From contig NZ_QWJJ01000010.1 in NCBI RefSeq assembly GCF_003575965.1, forward strand, positions 124,001-188,000: a stretch of DNA of 64,000 bases, in the 5' to 3' direction. Below the pieces are notes generated by a model. It did not search any database and was not told where the DNA came from. It saw nothing but the letters and a program-made list of their open reading frames with translations. Position numbers and translations under genes: made by a program. The stretch is from Pseudooceanicola sediminis. GTDB taxonomy: Bacteria; Pseudomonadota; Alphaproteobacteria; Rhodobacterales; Rhodobacteraceae. Below are positions 42,978 to 52,095 of this stretch, piece by piece. How positions within the stretch are numbered: position 1 is the first letter of the stretch; the number at the start of each line of letters is the position of its first letter.

Positions 42978-44327
42978 GTGAATACCCCGGAACTCCGCCG
43001 CCTCTATCCCGACTACACCTATTCCCGCGATGTCATCGCGTCCTGCTTCTGGGCCGATGCCGTGCCTGCCGCGGCCCTTGAACATCCCCCCGTCAGCGGT
43101 CCGCAACGCACCCGCGTCGCGGTCATCGGGGCTGGCTACACCGGCCTCAACGCCACGCTGGCACTGGCGCAGGCGGGCGTCGATGTCACCCTGCTCGACG
43201 CCGAATTTCCCGGCTTCGGCGCCTCGGGCCGCAACGGCGGCTTCTGCTGCCTGGGCAGCCACCGCGCCAGCGACCTGATGCTGCGCCGCTTCGGCCCCGA
43301 TGCCCCGGCGCAGGTGCGCCGCGCCGAAGCTGCCGCCATCGCCCACGTCGACGCCCTGCTCACCACCCACGACATCGATGTCGATCGCCATTCCACCGGC
43401 GAAGTCATCCTCGCCCATTCCGAAAAAGCGATGCAGGCCCTGCGCAGGAAGGCGCCCCATTTCGCCCGCGACTTCGGCGCCGATGCGACGCTGATCGAAA
43501 AATCCGACCTCGCCGCCCACGGCCTCTCCGGCCCGAACTGGCACGGCGCGCTGCAAACCCCGCTCGGCTTCGCCCTGCACCCGCGCAAGTACCTCGCCGG
43601 ACTGGTGCGCGCCGCCACGGCGGCGGGCGCGCGCATCCATGGGCAAAGCCCGGTGCTCTCGGTGCAAAAGACCGGGGCAACCTTCACGCTCATCACGCCC
43701 GCGGCGGTGATCGAGGCCGACCGCGTGATCTTCGCCACCAACGGCTACACGGCGGAAAACCTCATACCCTGGCTCCGCGGGCGTATCCTGCCCGCGCAAA
43801 GCTCGGTCATCGCCACCCGCCCGATGAGCGACGATGAACTCGCCGCCCAGGGCTTCACCTCGCGGCAAATGAGCTACGAGGACCGCCGCCTGCTGCACTA
43901 CTTCCACCTGACACCCGATGGCCGCATGGTCTTCGGCCAGCGCGGCGGCCTGCTGTCCTCACCGCGCAACGAAGCCCGCGTCACCGCCGGGGTCCGCGCC
44001 GATTTCGACGCCGCCTTCCCCGCCTGGCGCCACGTCGAAACGCCGTTCCACTGGTCCGGCATGGTCTGCCTGACGGCCTCGCTCACCCCCTACTGCGGCC
44101 CCGTCCCCGGACTTGAGGGCGCCTACGCGGGCTTCGGCTATCACGGCAACGGCGTCGCCATGGCCAGCTACACCGGCACGATCCTGGCCGACCTCGCGCA
44201 GGACCGGCCCTCGCGCTACCTGCTGCCCACGGCCTTTGCGGCACCACCGCCCCGCTTCCCGCTGGGGCGCTTTCGCCGCGCCATCCTCGCCAGCGAATAC
44301 ACCATGGCCCGCCTGCTGGAACGCTGA
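42978..44327 (+). CDS. FAD-dependent oxidoreductase, gamma-glutamylputrescine oxidase-like
   Basis: A 449-residue DAO-family flavoprotein. The FAD-binding motif VIGAGYTGLNATLALAQAG is near residue 50, followed by GFGASGRNGGFC. The C-terminal FGYHGNGVAMASYTG is the second FAD contact. N-terminal YPDYTYSRDVIASCFWAD is like PuuB/OrdL proteins. It probably oxidises an amine linked to polyamine use, given the pot operon, although no PuuA ligase is in the window. GTG start at 42978. It lies 93 bp after potI. Confidence 0.82.
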   Translation: MNTPELRRLYPDYTYSRDVIASCFWADAVPAAALEHPPVSGPQRTRVAVIGAGYTGLNATLALAQAGVDVTLLDAEFPGFGASGRNGGFCCLGSHRASDLMLRRFGPDAPAQVRRAEAAAIAHVDALLTTHDIDVDRHSTGEVILAHSEKAMQALRRKAPHFARDFGADATLIEKSDLAAHGLSGPNWHGALQTPLGFALHPRKYLAGLVRAATAAGARIHGQSPVLSVQKTGATFTLITPAAVIEADRVIFATNGYTAENLIPWLRGRILPAQSSVIATRPMSDDELAAQGFTSRQMSYEDRRLLHYFHLTPDGRMVFGQRGGLLSSPRNEARVTAGVRADFDAAFPAWRHVETPFHWSGMVCLTASLTPYCGPVPGLEGAYAGFGYHGNGVAMASYTGTILADLAQDRPSRYLLPTAFAAPPPRFPLGRFRRAILASEYTMARLLER

Positions 44328-44397
44328 TCCCGGACGCCTCCCGCCCCAACACCGCGATCCCCAACGCCTCTCTCCCGCCACCCTCTCTCCCGGGCCT

Positions 44398-44463
44398 CCC
44401 TGTCATCTGGCCGAAAATACCCCGGGGGGCCGCACCGCAGGGGCGGCGGGGGCAGCGCCCCCT
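44398..44463 (+). repeat. Dispersed palindromic repeat copy
   Basis: CCTGTCATCTGGCCGAAAAT is followed by ACCCCGGGGGG, a degenerate GC hairpin and GGGGGCAGCGCCCCC. It lies between the convergent oxidase and DMT transporter genes, where it could end both transcripts. Confidence 0.85.
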
Positions 44464-44484
44464 CTCGCCCGCGCCGGCAGCGCG

Positions 44485-45408
44485 CTACCCGGCAGGCGTC
44501 CGCGATGCCCGCGCCTTGTCCCGCTCCAACCCCAGGTGGCGCTCGCGCAGGATGATGATCACCCCGGCGGTGACGATGATCAGCGCCCCCAGCAGCATCT
44601 GCCCCGTCGGCACCTCGGCAAAGACGAAATAGCCGATGACCAGCGCGAACAGGATCGAGGCATAGTCGAACGGCGCCACCACGCTGGCGTCCGCATAGCG
44701 ATAGCACGACGTCAGGAAAATCTGCCCCGTGCCCCCCAGAAGGCCCGCCACCACCAGGTACACCACCTCGCGCCCCGTCGGGATCACCCAGCCGAACGGA
44801 ATCGTCGCCAACGCCAGCACGGTCGACGTGATCGAGAACCAGAACACGATGGCCGAGGTCTGCTCGACCCGCACCATGTTGCGGATATGCACCTGCGCCA
44901 GCGCCCCGCAGGTCGCCCCGAACAGCACGATCATCGCCCCCACGGCCTCGCTGACCTGTACGGTGCCGCCATCCAGCGCCGTCACCCGCGGCGCCAGCAC
45001 GATCAGCACGCCCAGCATCCCCAGCGCGACCGCGCCCAGGCGGAACACCCCCACCCGCTCGTCCAGGAACATCGCGGCAAAGACCACGACCAGCAGCGGC
45101 ATCGCGTATCCCAGCACCGTCACCTCGGGCAGCGGCAGGAACGCCAGCCCGGCGAACAGGCACCCCATCGAGGTGGTGCCGATGAAACCGCGCCAGACAT
45201 GCGCCATCGGTGCCTTCACCTTCAGCCCGGTCGCCAGATCGCCCCGCATCGCCAGCCAGCCGATGATGATCGGCAAGGCGCAGAAACCGCGAAAGAACAC
45301 GGCCTCGCCCGGCGGCACATGCGGCGACGCCGCCTTGATCAGCGCGTTCATGCAGATGAAACAGACGACCGCGACAAGCTTGATCAGGATACCTTTGACG
45401 GGCTGCAT
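44485..45408 (-). CDS. EamA/DMT family transporter
   Basis: A 307-residue membrane protein with ten transmembrane segments in two EamA repeats. The N-terminus is GILIKLVAVVCFICMNALIK. VFFRGFCALPII and the second-repeat ASVVAPFDYASILFALVIGY match the drug/metabolite transporter family (RarD/RhaT-like). Substrate unknown. The ATG at 45408 is preferred, because the upstream extension of the frame to 45627 lacks homology and overlaps the divergent matB. The 191-bp region between them holds both promoters. Confidence 0.85.
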   Translation of the reverse strand: MQPVKGILIKLVAVVCFICMNALIKAASPHVPPGEAVFFRGFCALPIIIGWLAMRGDLATGLKVKAPMAHVWRGFIGTTSMGCLFAGLAFLPLPEVTVLGYAMPLLVVVFAAMFLDERVGVFRLGAVALGMLGVLIVLAPRVTALDGGTVQVSEAVGAMIVLFGATCGALAQVHIRNMVRVEQTSAIVFWFSITSTVLALATIPFGWVIPTGREVVYLVVAGLLGGTGQIFLTSCYRYADASVVAPFDYASILFALVIGYFVFAEVPTGQMLLGALIIVTAGVIIILRERHLGLERDKARASRTPAG

Positions 45409-45599
45409 GAAGTCTCTTTCCCTGGTGGAACGTGCGCCACGACAAGGCCCGGCCGGGCCTGCCGCGCAAATCCGGGTAACAGTCCGGCAGCCCGGCGTGA
45501 AGGTCAATTGCACAGGCGTGCTTGCAATCCGGCCACAGGCGGGAAAACATCGCCCCACCGCTGGCCCCATCGGGGCCGCGCCCTGCGACCGGAGGAACC

Positions 45600-47123
45600 A
45601 TGTACGATCAGAACCACCTGCTGACACGGCTGGCGCGCCATGCCGCCCTGACCCCCGATCACCTGTTTGCCGAACGTCCCGGCCGTGCCGGTGTCAGCTA
45701 TGGCGGATTGTTCGACCTGGCCGAACGCATCGCCACCGCGCTGACCGACGCAGGCCTGACCCCGGGTGATCGTGTCGCCGTACAGGTCGAAAAAAGCACC
45801 GAGGCCATCGCCCTCTACCTCGGTACGGTGATGGCGGGGGGCATCTTCCTGCCGCTCAACACCGCCTACACCGGCCCCGAGGTCGCCTATTTCCTGAATG
45901 ACGCCACCCCGCGTATCGTCGTCTGCGACCCGGCAAGGCGGGACGAGATCGCCCCCCTGTCCCCCGCCGGTACGCAGACCACCACACTGACCCTGGCCGA
46001 GGATGGCAGCGGCACGTTGATGGACGCCCTGCCCGCACAGGCCGATTTTGCCGCCGTGCCGCGCGACGCGGATGACCTGGCGGCGATCCTCTATACATCA
46101 GGCACCACGGGGCGATCCAAGGGCGCGATGCTCAGCCATGCCAACCTTGCATCGAACTCCGAAATGCTGCGCGATTACTGGCGGTTCGACCGCGAGGACG
46201 TGCTGATTCACGCGCTGCCGATCTTTCACACCCACGGGCTGTTCGTCGCCACCAACGTGGCGCTGCTGTCGGGCGCCTCGACCGTGTTCCTGCCGCGCTT
46301 CGATCCGCGCGCCATCCTTCGCGCGATGCCCCGCGCCACCGCGCTGATGGGCGTGCCGACCTTCTACACCCGCCTGCTGGCCGAACCCGACCTGACGCGG
46401 GACCTTGCCGCCAACATGCGTCTGTTCATCTCGGGCTCGGCCCCGATGCTGGTCGACACCCACCGCCAGTGGCAGGAACGTACGGGCCACACGGTGCTGG
46501 AACGCTATGGCATGACCGAAACCAACATGTCGACCTCGAACCCCTATGATCACGAACGCCGCCCCGGCACTGTCGGCCTGCCGCTGCCCGGGGTCGAACT
46601 GCGCATCGTGGACGACACCGGCGCCGAGGTCCCGGACGGTGATATCGGCACGATCCAGGTGCGCGGCGCCAATGTATTCCAGGGCTACTGGCAGATGCCC
46701 GAAAAGACCGCCGAGGAGCTTTCGCCCGACGGCTGGTTCCTGACCGGCGACCTGGCCACCCGCGATACCGACGGCTACATCACCATCGTCGGGCGCGCCA
46801 AGGACCTGATCATCACCGGCGGCTTCAACGTCTATCCGAAAGAGATCGAAAGCCTGATCGACGACCTGCCCGGTGTCATCGAAAGCGCCGTGATCGGCAT
46901 CCCCCATCCCGACTTCGGAGAGGCGGTGGTGGCCATCGTGGTGCCCGAAGGCGACGCCAACCCACCCGAGACCGAGGCCGCGATCTGGGCCGCGCTGGCG
47001 CAGAACCTGGCCCGTTTCAAGCAACCCAAACGCATCATCTTTGCGCCGGATCTGCCGCGCAACACCATGGGAAAGGTGCAAAAGAACGCCCTCCGAGACA
47101 CACATGATGGTATGTTTTTCTGA
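45600..47123 (+). CDS. matB: Malonyl-CoA synthetase
   Basis: A 507-residue acyl-adenylate-forming enzyme. The phosphate-binding motif is ILYTSGTTGRSKGAMLSHAN, followed by HALPIFHTHGLFVATNV, ERYGMTETNMSTSNPYD and the C-terminal FKQPKRIIFAPDLPRNTMGK. These match rhizobial MatB almost residue for residue in the core, as remembered. It makes malonyl-CoA from malonate, ATP and CoA, which allows growth on malonate. The ATG at 45600 has GGAGGA upstream. No malonyl-CoA decarboxylase is adjacent. Confidence 0.92.
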   Translation: MYDQNHLLTRLARHAALTPDHLFAERPGRAGVSYGGLFDLAERIATALTDAGLTPGDRVAVQVEKSTEAIALYLGTVMAGGIFLPLNTAYTGPEVAYFLNDATPRIVVCDPARRDEIAPLSPAGTQTTTLTLAEDGSGTLMDALPAQADFAAVPRDADDLAAILYTSGTTGRSKGAMLSHANLASNSEMLRDYWRFDREDVLIHALPIFHTHGLFVATNVALLSGASTVFLPRFDPRAILRAMPRATALMGVPTFYTRLLAEPDLTRDLAANMRLFISGSAPMLVDTHRQWQERTGHTVLERYGMTETNMSTSNPYDHERRPGTVGLPLPGVELRIVDDTGAEVPDGDIGTIQVRGANVFQGYWQMPEKTAEELSPDGWFLTGDLATRDTDGYITIVGRAKDLIITGGFNVYPKEIESLIDDLPGVIESAVIGIPHPDFGEAVVAIVVPEGDANPPETEAAIWAALAQNLARFKQPKRIIFAPDLPRNTMGKVQKNALRDTHDGMFF

Positions 47124-47220
47124 CGAACCACAACATATGGGAAAGTTCAGCGCAAAATTGAATTGACCTTGCCGCAGTGCGGCGGCAGTTTGGCGCGACA
47201 CCAGACCCGAGGTACCCCCG

Positions 47221-47808
47221 ATGCGCTCCGCCCCCAAGACGCTGCTACTTTCCCTGATCTTCACGCTGGGCGCCGCCGCCGCGCAGGCCCACACCGGCCT
47301 GCCGGAAGGCGGGTTCGCCAGCGGGTTCACCCATCCGATCCTGGGCTGGGATCACGTCATCGCCATGGTCGCGGTCGGTCTCTGGGGCGCCTTTCTGGGC
47401 GCACCCGCGATATGGGCGCTGCCGGTGGTGTTTCCCATGGTCATGGCGGTCGGCGGCGCGCTCGGCATTCTCGGGGTGCCGCTGCCGGCGGTGGAAACCG
47501 GGATCGCGCTGTCCGGCGTCGTGCTGGGCCTGCTGGTGGCCTTTGCGGTGCGTGCGCCGCTGTGGGTCGCAGGCATGATCGTCGGCGTCTTCGCAGTGTT
47601 CCACGGCCATGCCCACGGCACCGAGCTGCCGCAGGCGGCCAACCCGCTGGCCTATGGCATCGGCTTCGTCATTGCCACCGGCCTGCTGCACCTGGTCGGC
47701 ATCGGCTTCGGCTTCCTGACCGCCAGCCCGGCCGGGCGGATCGCGGTGCGCGGTATCGGCGTGCTGATCGCGGCCATGGGCGGGGCCTACCTCGCCGGGA
47801 TCGCCTGA
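47221..47808 (+). CDS. HupE/UreJ family membrane protein
   Basis: A 195-residue protein with a signal peptide (MRSAPKTLLLSLIFTLGAAAAQA) and about six transmembrane segments. The family motifs HTGLPEGGFASGFTHPILGWDH at the mature N-terminus and FHGHAHGTELP near residue 125 are histidine-rich metal-binding sites. HupE/UreJ proteins move nickel or cobalt. No urease or hydrogenase genes are in the window. Its stop codon overlaps the probable start of a related membrane-protein gene. Confidence 0.88.
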   Translation: MRSAPKTLLLSLIFTLGAAAAQAHTGLPEGGFASGFTHPILGWDHVIAMVAVGLWGAFLGAPAIWALPVVFPMVMAVGGALGILGVPLPAVETGIALSGVVLGLLVAFAVRAPLWVAGMIVGVFAVFHGHAHGTELPQAANPLAYGIGFVIATGLLHLVGIGFGFLTASPAGRIAVRGIGVLIAAMGGAYLAGIA

Positions 47809-48407
47809 TCCGCGCGCTTCGCCTGTCGCTGCTGCTGGTGTCTGTGCCCCTTGCCGCACAGGCCCATGGCTTTGGCGCGATGGACACACCGATGCAGGCC
47901 GTGCTGTCGGGGGCGGCGGCGCTTGCGGCCTATCCGGAAACAGGGCTGCCCCTGATCGCCCTCGGCCTTTGGCTGGCCTTCTGCGGCGGCATCGCCCGCG
48001 GCGGCATCGCCCTTGTCGCGGGCCTCGGCGCGGGCATCCTGCTGGCCCCCTTCGCGCCGGGGGCAGTCTCCGTGCTCTCACTGGTGGCCGGCACGCTGGT
48101 GGCGGCGGGAACGGCCCTGATCGGACCGCGGCTGCCCGGCCGAGCCGGCCCGCCCATCGCGGCCCTGACCACCACCATGGCGCTGGCAAGCCTGCTGCAC
48201 GGCCAGGGCTTTGACAGCCTGCCGGTCGCCTTTGTCGCGGGGGTTATGGGGGCCGCGCTGCTGGCCGTGATCCTGCCATCGACGCTGGCCGGAGTCGTAT
48301 TGCGCGGCGGCGGCGCGGCGTGGCGCGCCCTTGCGGTCAGGATCGCGGCAAGCTGGCTCACCGCGATCCTCGTGCTGGTCATCGCCTTCGGTCTGAGATC
48401 CGCCTGA
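47805..48407 (+). CDS. Second HupE-like/unknown membrane protein, probable CTG start
   Basis: About 200 residues with a good signal sequence (IRALRLSLLLVSVPLAAQAHG) and five or six hydrophobic segments. The mature protein starts AHGFGAMDTPMQA, and HGQGFDSLP lies near residue 130. No ATG, GTG or TTG lies before the signal region. The only start that keeps it is CTG 47805, in the sequence CTGA where the HupE stop TGA overlaps. A GTG at 47838 would remove most of the signal. It is probably a partner of the HupE protein. Function unknown. Confidence 0.6.
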   Translation: MIRALRLSLLLVSVPLAAQAHGFGAMDTPMQAVLSGAAALAAYPETGLPLIALGLWLAFCGGIARGGIALVAGLGAGILLAPFAPGAVSVLSLVAGTLVAAGTALIGPRLPGRAGPPIAALTTTMALASLLHGQGFDSLPVAFVAGVMGAALLAVILPSTLAGVVLRGGGAAWRALAVRIAASWLTAILVLVIAFGLRSA

Positions 48408-48434
48408 AGGCTCTTCGCGCGATCCGGGCAGGCT

Positions 48435-48959
48435 CTATTCTGCGGCGGCGCGCCGTGGCAGAACCCAGTCGGGGCGCGCAAAGTGGCAGGTATACCCGTT
48501 CGGAATACGCTTCAGGTAATCCTGATGCTCCGGCTCGGCCTCCCAGAAATCCCCCACCGGGGCGACCTCGGTCACCACCTTGCCCGGCCAGATGCCGCTG
48601 GCATCGACATCGGCAATCGTCTCCTCCGCCACGGCCTTTTGCGCCTCGTCAACATAATAGATGGCCGACCGGTACGACATGCCAAGGTCATTGCCCTGCC
48701 GGTTCAACGTCGTCGGATCGTGGATCTGAAAGAAGAACTCCAGGATCTTGCGATAGCTGAGCGTTTCAGGGTCGAACATGATCTCGATCGCCTCGGCATG
48801 GGTGCCGTGGTTGCGATAGGTTGCGTTCGGCACGTCACCGCCGGAATAACCGACACGGGTGCTCTGCACGCCGGGCATCCGCCGGATCAGATCCTGCATG
48901 CCCCAGAAACAGCCCCCCGCCAGCACGGCGCGTTCGATATTGCCCTGTGCAATGGTCAT
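48435..48959 (-). CDS. msrA: Peptide-methionine (S)-S-oxide reductase
   Basis: A 174-residue cytosolic repair enzyme. The nucleophile Cys17 lies in GGCFWGMQ, followed by [22 protein letters not shown] and the [18 protein letters not shown] region. It reduces the S epimer of methionine sulfoxide. Its ATG overlaps the msrB stop by four bases, so the two are made together. It is convergent with the second HupE-like gene at only 27 bp. Confidence 0.95.
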   Translation of the reverse strand: MTIAQGNIERAVLAGGCFWGMQDLIRRMPGVQSTRVGYSGGDVPNATYRNHGTHAEAIEIMFDPETLSYRKILEFFFQIHDPTTLNRQGNDLGMSYRSAIYYVDEAQKAVAEETIADVDASGIWPGKVVTEVAPVGDFWEAEPEHQDYLKRIPNGYTCHFARPDWVLPRRAAAE

Positions 48960-49405
48960 GCCAATTCCTCCACCTGATCAATGTAGGAGGCATATCCTTC
49001 GGCCTCCATGTCCTCTTTCGCGATAAAGCGCAGCGAGGCCGAGTTGATGCAATAGCGCAGCCCCCCCCGATCCCGCGGACCATCGGGAAAGACGTGGCCC
49101 AGGTGGCTGTCGCCATGTTTCGAGCGGACCTCGATGCGCACCATGCCGTGGCTTTCATCGCGCAGCTCGACCACGTTGTCGGGTTCGATGGGTTTGACAA
49201 AGCTGGGCCAACCGCACCCGCTCTCATACTTTGCGGCACTGGCGAACAGCGGCTCACCCGAGACGATGTCGACATAGATGCCGCTGGCCTTGTTGTCGTT
49301 CAGCGGCCCGGTGCCGGGCCGTTCGGTGCCATTTTGCTGGGTGACGCGGAATTGTTCCGGTGTCAGCCGGGCGATGGCCTCTTCACTCTTGCTGTATTGG
49401 GACAT
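48956..49405 (-). CDS. msrB: Peptide-methionine (R)-S-oxide reductase
   Basis: A 149-residue enzyme that reduces the R epimer of methionine sulfoxide. [12 protein letters not shown] and [20 protein letters not shown] carry the family motifs, with the catalytic Cys in RYCINS. The two CxxC zinc pairs of many MsrB proteins are absent: the position that reads CGNCDAHLG in E. coli reads SKHGDSHLG here. Zinc-free MsrB enzymes are known. The ATG at 49405 follows GGAGGCGTC, and a long upstream extension of the frame is rejected. Confidence 0.94.
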   Translation of the reverse strand: MSQYSKSEEAIARLTPEQFRVTQQNGTERPGTGPLNDNKASGIYVDIVSGEPLFASAAKYESGCGWPSFVKPIEPDNVVELRDESHGMVRIEVRSKHGDSHLGHVFPDGPRDRGGLRYCINSASLRFIAKEDMEAEGYASYIDQVEELA

Positions 49406-49840
49406 GACGCCTCCTGATGTCTTTGGGGGCAATGTGGGCGCTTGCCAGCGTTTTGGAAAGCCCCCGTCGCGCAAAGGTGACACACCGGCGCCGCGCCGCG
49501 CAGGCACGATACGCACCAAGACTATCGTTTAAATTGTATGTACTCATGCGAATCCGTCGTCATGAAACACGCCAACCCGACATGATCACACCCGCCCTTA
49601 GCCATTGTTATAAAACGTATTTTCACACCGAAAACGAAAAGCATCCGATCCCATTCCGAAAATAAAATATATGTTTTCACAATAAATTTGGATCAATTCA
49701 CTCGCCCCTTGCGTTTCTAAAGCACCTGCCCCGCGAAACGCATTGCGGCAGGGCCGCGGGCATCCCATGCAAAATACTGGTGCATCTTTCGCCGCGCGGA
49801 GCAGTCGCATTCAAGCGCATCCAAGGAGGAAGAGACCAAG
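49406..49840. other. 435-bp non-coding gap with an AT-rich core
   Basis: No convincing gene. The part from about 49520 to 49720 is markedly AT-rich against the GC-rich background, with runs such as AAAATAAAATATATG. It separates msrB (leftward) from the secreted Gly/Ser-rich protein (rightward), so it probably holds both promoters. The right 120 bp return to high GC. Confidence 0.6.
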
Positions 49841-50728
49841 ATGAAACTCATTCAAACAGGACTAAAGTCGATTCAACCGCGTCAGGCCCTCAGCGTTCTC
49901 GCGGTGATCGCGGTAATGGCACCACCGGCCACGATGGCCCAGGTCAGTGCCACGGCCGATGTCGGGATTGGCGGCGGGGACGGCGTTGGCGTGTCGGCCG
50001 ATGTCGGGATCGGCGGCGGGGACGGCGTTGGCGTCTCGGCCGATGTCGGGATCGGTGGCGGTTCAGGGGTCAACGCAAGCGCCGATGTCGGCGTGGGCGG
50101 CTCTGGCAGCAGCTCCGGGGGCGGCTCCGGTGTCAGCGTCGATGCCGACGTCGGGATCGGCGGCTCCGGTGGCAGTTCCGGTGGCGGCACAGGCGGCGGT
50201 TCGGGCGGCAGCACCGGCGGCGGCACTGGTGGCAGCACCGGCGGATCTGGTGGCGGTACCGGCAGCGGCTCTGGGTCCGGATCAGGCTCCGGCACGGGCA
50301 GCGGCTCCGGATCTGGCACCGGGACAGGTGGCACCGGCGGCAGCGGCAGCGGAACTGGCAGCGGAACCGGTGGCAGCGGAACTGGCAGCGGCTCGGCATC
50401 AGGAGCGGGCAGTGCGGCAACGGCGGGCAATACGACCGGCGTGCAAACGACTACCCGCGCCATGTTCGACCTTCGTTATGTCACGCTTCAATCCTACGAC
50501 TACATCACGGTCAGCCAGCTTCAACGCGCCGGCAAACTGCGCCCCGCGACACTGGATCAACGCCTTGTCCAGGCCCGCGCTGAAATCAATGCGCTTCAGG
50601 ACAAGATATCGGGTGTCGATCCCCTGGTGCGCCGCCTGGCACAGGACGGATACCAACCCAATGACGTCGTTGGTGTCTATTCCGAAGGCAATGGCGAAAA
50701 CTGGCTGCTGGTCGACGACCGACCCTGA
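49841..50728 (+). CDS. Secreted Gly/Ser-rich low-complexity protein with imperfect repeats
   Basis: A 295-residue protein with three parts. Residues 1-35 are a signal peptide (cleavage near MAQ). About 40-110 hold five imperfect repeats of the type ADVGIGGGDGVGVS. About 110-195 are almost only Gly, Ser, Thr. The C-terminal 95 residues form a non-repetitive domain with TLQSYDYITVSQLQRAGKLR and a helical QARAEINALQDK. ADVGIGG-type repeats occur in other alphaproteobacterial exported proteins of unknown role. A GGAGGAAGAG site precedes the ATG. Function unknown; surface or matrix location is inferred. Confidence 0.8.
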   Translation: MKLIQTGLKSIQPRQALSVLAVIAVMAPPATMAQVSATADVGIGGGDGVGVSADVGIGGGDGVGVSADVGIGGGSGVNASADVGVGGSGSSSGGGSGVSVDADVGIGGSGGSSGGGTGGGSGGSTGGGTGGSTGGSGGGTGSGSGSGSGSGTGSGSGSGTGTGGTGGSGSGTGSGTGGSGTGSGSASGAGSAATAGNTTGVQTTTRAMFDLRYVTLQSYDYITVSQLQRAGKLRPATLDQRLVQARAEINALQDKISGVDPLVRRLAQDGYQPNDVVGVYSEGNGENWLLVDDRP

Positions 50729-50863
50729 AACCGGTGCTGAGCAGCGGACGAGGCGCGAACGCGCCCACCCCCAGACGACAACACCCAGGCCCCTCGATCC
50801 GCGTGATCGGGGGTCCGCATCATGAACCCATCCCGACAGGGCAGTCGAAGAGGCCGGCTCCTA

Positions 50864-51898
50864 TCAGCGCAGACGCGCCACGGCCCACCGGGCCGCATCG
50901 GCCACGGTGGCATCGGCATCCTCGGTCAACCCCTGCGCGACGGGCAGCAGAGACGGAACCGCAGAGTTCCCGATGGCATACAGCACATTGCGTACAAAGC
51001 GATCCCGCCCGATCCGCTTGATGGGCGATCCGCTGAAACGGGCGCGGAACCCGGCGTCATCCAATGCCGCCAGCTCGGCCAGGGACGGCGCGCGCAGATC
51101 GTCGCGGGCATGGTATTTCACTTCGCTGGCGCGGCGCGCGAACTTGTTCCAGGGGCAGACGGCCAGGCAATCGTCACAGCCATAGATGCGGTTGCCCATC
51201 CGCGCACGCAGTTCCTCGTCCACGGGCCCCTTGTGCTCGATGGTAAGGTAGGAAATGCAGCGCCGCGCATCCAGCTGGTACGGGGCGGGAAAGGCATCTG
51301 TCGGACATACATCCAAACAGCGCCGGCAGCCTCCGCAATGATCGCTCTCGGCCGCATCGGGAAAAAGCTCCAGCGTGGTAAAAATCGCGCCCAGAAAGAA
51401 CCAGCTTCCCAGATCGCGCGAGACAAGGTTGGTATGCTTGCCCTGCCAGCCAACACCCGCCGCCTGCCCCAGGGCCTTCTCGGGCACGGGGGCTGTGTCC
51501 ACGAACACCTTCACCTCACATCCGGGTGCCTCCGACACCAGCCAGCGCGCAACTCGCTTCAGCCGCTTCTTGACGACGTCATGGTAATCGCGATTCTGCG
51601 CATAGACGGAAATCGCGGCCCGGTCCCGCTGCGCCAGAACCGCCAGAGGATCGCTGTCCGGCCCATAGTTCTCGGCCAGCATCAGGACAGACCGGGCCTC
51701 GGGCCAGAGCGCGGTTGGATCCCCGCGCCATTGGCTGCGCTCCTCCAGCCAGCGCATCTGCCCGTGACGTCCGGCTTGCAGGAAAGCCGCCAGCCGCCCC
51801 GGCACCTCCGGCACGTCACCAGGCAGGCACAGCCGCGCCGCCGAAAACCCTTCGCCCCGAGCCTGCGCCAGAAGCCTGTCCCTGAGAAACTCCGTCAT
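50864..51898 (-). CDS. queG: Epoxyqueuosine reductase
   Basis: A 344-residue iron-sulfur and cobalamin enzyme that performs the last step of queuosine synthesis in tRNA. Two 4Fe-4S clusters are coordinated by [16 protein letters not shown] and [14 protein letters not shown]. The N-terminal half contains [16 protein letters not shown] and [20 protein letters not shown], the cobalamin-binding region. The C-terminus is HEAT-like ([16 protein letters not shown]). It is transcribed towards the Gly/Ser-rich gene. Confidence 0.94.
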   Translation of the reverse strand: MTEFLRDRLLAQARGEGFSAARLCLPGDVPEVPGRLAAFLQAGRHGQMRWLEERSQWRGDPTALWPEARSVLMLAENYGPDSDPLAVLAQRDRAAISVYAQNRDYHDVVKKRLKRVARWLVSEAPGCEVKVFVDTAPVPEKALGQAAGVGWQGKHTNLVSRDLGSWFFLGAIFTTLELFPDAAESDHCGGCRRCLDVCPTDAFPAPYQLDARRCISYLTIEHKGPVDEELRARMGNRIYGCDDCLAVCPWNKFARRASEVKYHARDDLRAPSLAELAALDDAGFRARFSGSPIKRIGRDRFVRNVLYAIGNSAVPSLLPVAQGLTEDADATVADAARWAVARLR

Positions 51899-51931
51899 GC
51901 CATGGTTATGACAGAATTATCGCGATGCGAC

Positions 51932-52084
51932 AGGGGGCTCTGCCCCCGTCAGCCAAAGGCTGACTCCCCCGGGATATTTCGAACAGGGAAACAATGCAGG
52001 TGGACCAGGGAATGATTGGTTTCCCTGTTCGAAATATCCTCGGGGGGAATGTGTCGAAGGCGCATGGGGGGCAGACAGCCCCCC
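51932..52084. repeat. Inverted pair of the dispersed palindromic repeat
   Basis: Two copies face each other. A perfect 21-bp inverted repeat (51972-51992 with 52019-52039) is separated by 26 bp and flanked by the palindromes GGGGGCTCTGCCCCC on the left and a diverged G/C arm on the right. The pair fills the gap between the queG start and the GST stop. The left arm is nearly identical to the copy at 36226-36288. Confidence 0.85.
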
Positions 52085-52095
52085 TCTTGTCTGCT

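Noticed and set aside
44485-45627. Longer start of the DMT transporter at 45627
   Set aside because: The added 73 residues have no membrane segment and overlap the divergent matB start with its good ribosome site.
50100-50400. Repetitive DNA that could be taken for a CRISPR or satellite array
   Set aside because: The repeats are short, in frame, imperfect and code for Gly/Ser/Thr; there are no regular spacers and no cas genes.
49882-50463. A minus-strand Pro-rich frame opposite the Gly/Ser-rich gene
   Set aside because: It is the complement of Gly codons (PPVPLP repeats) without ribosome site or signal peptide.
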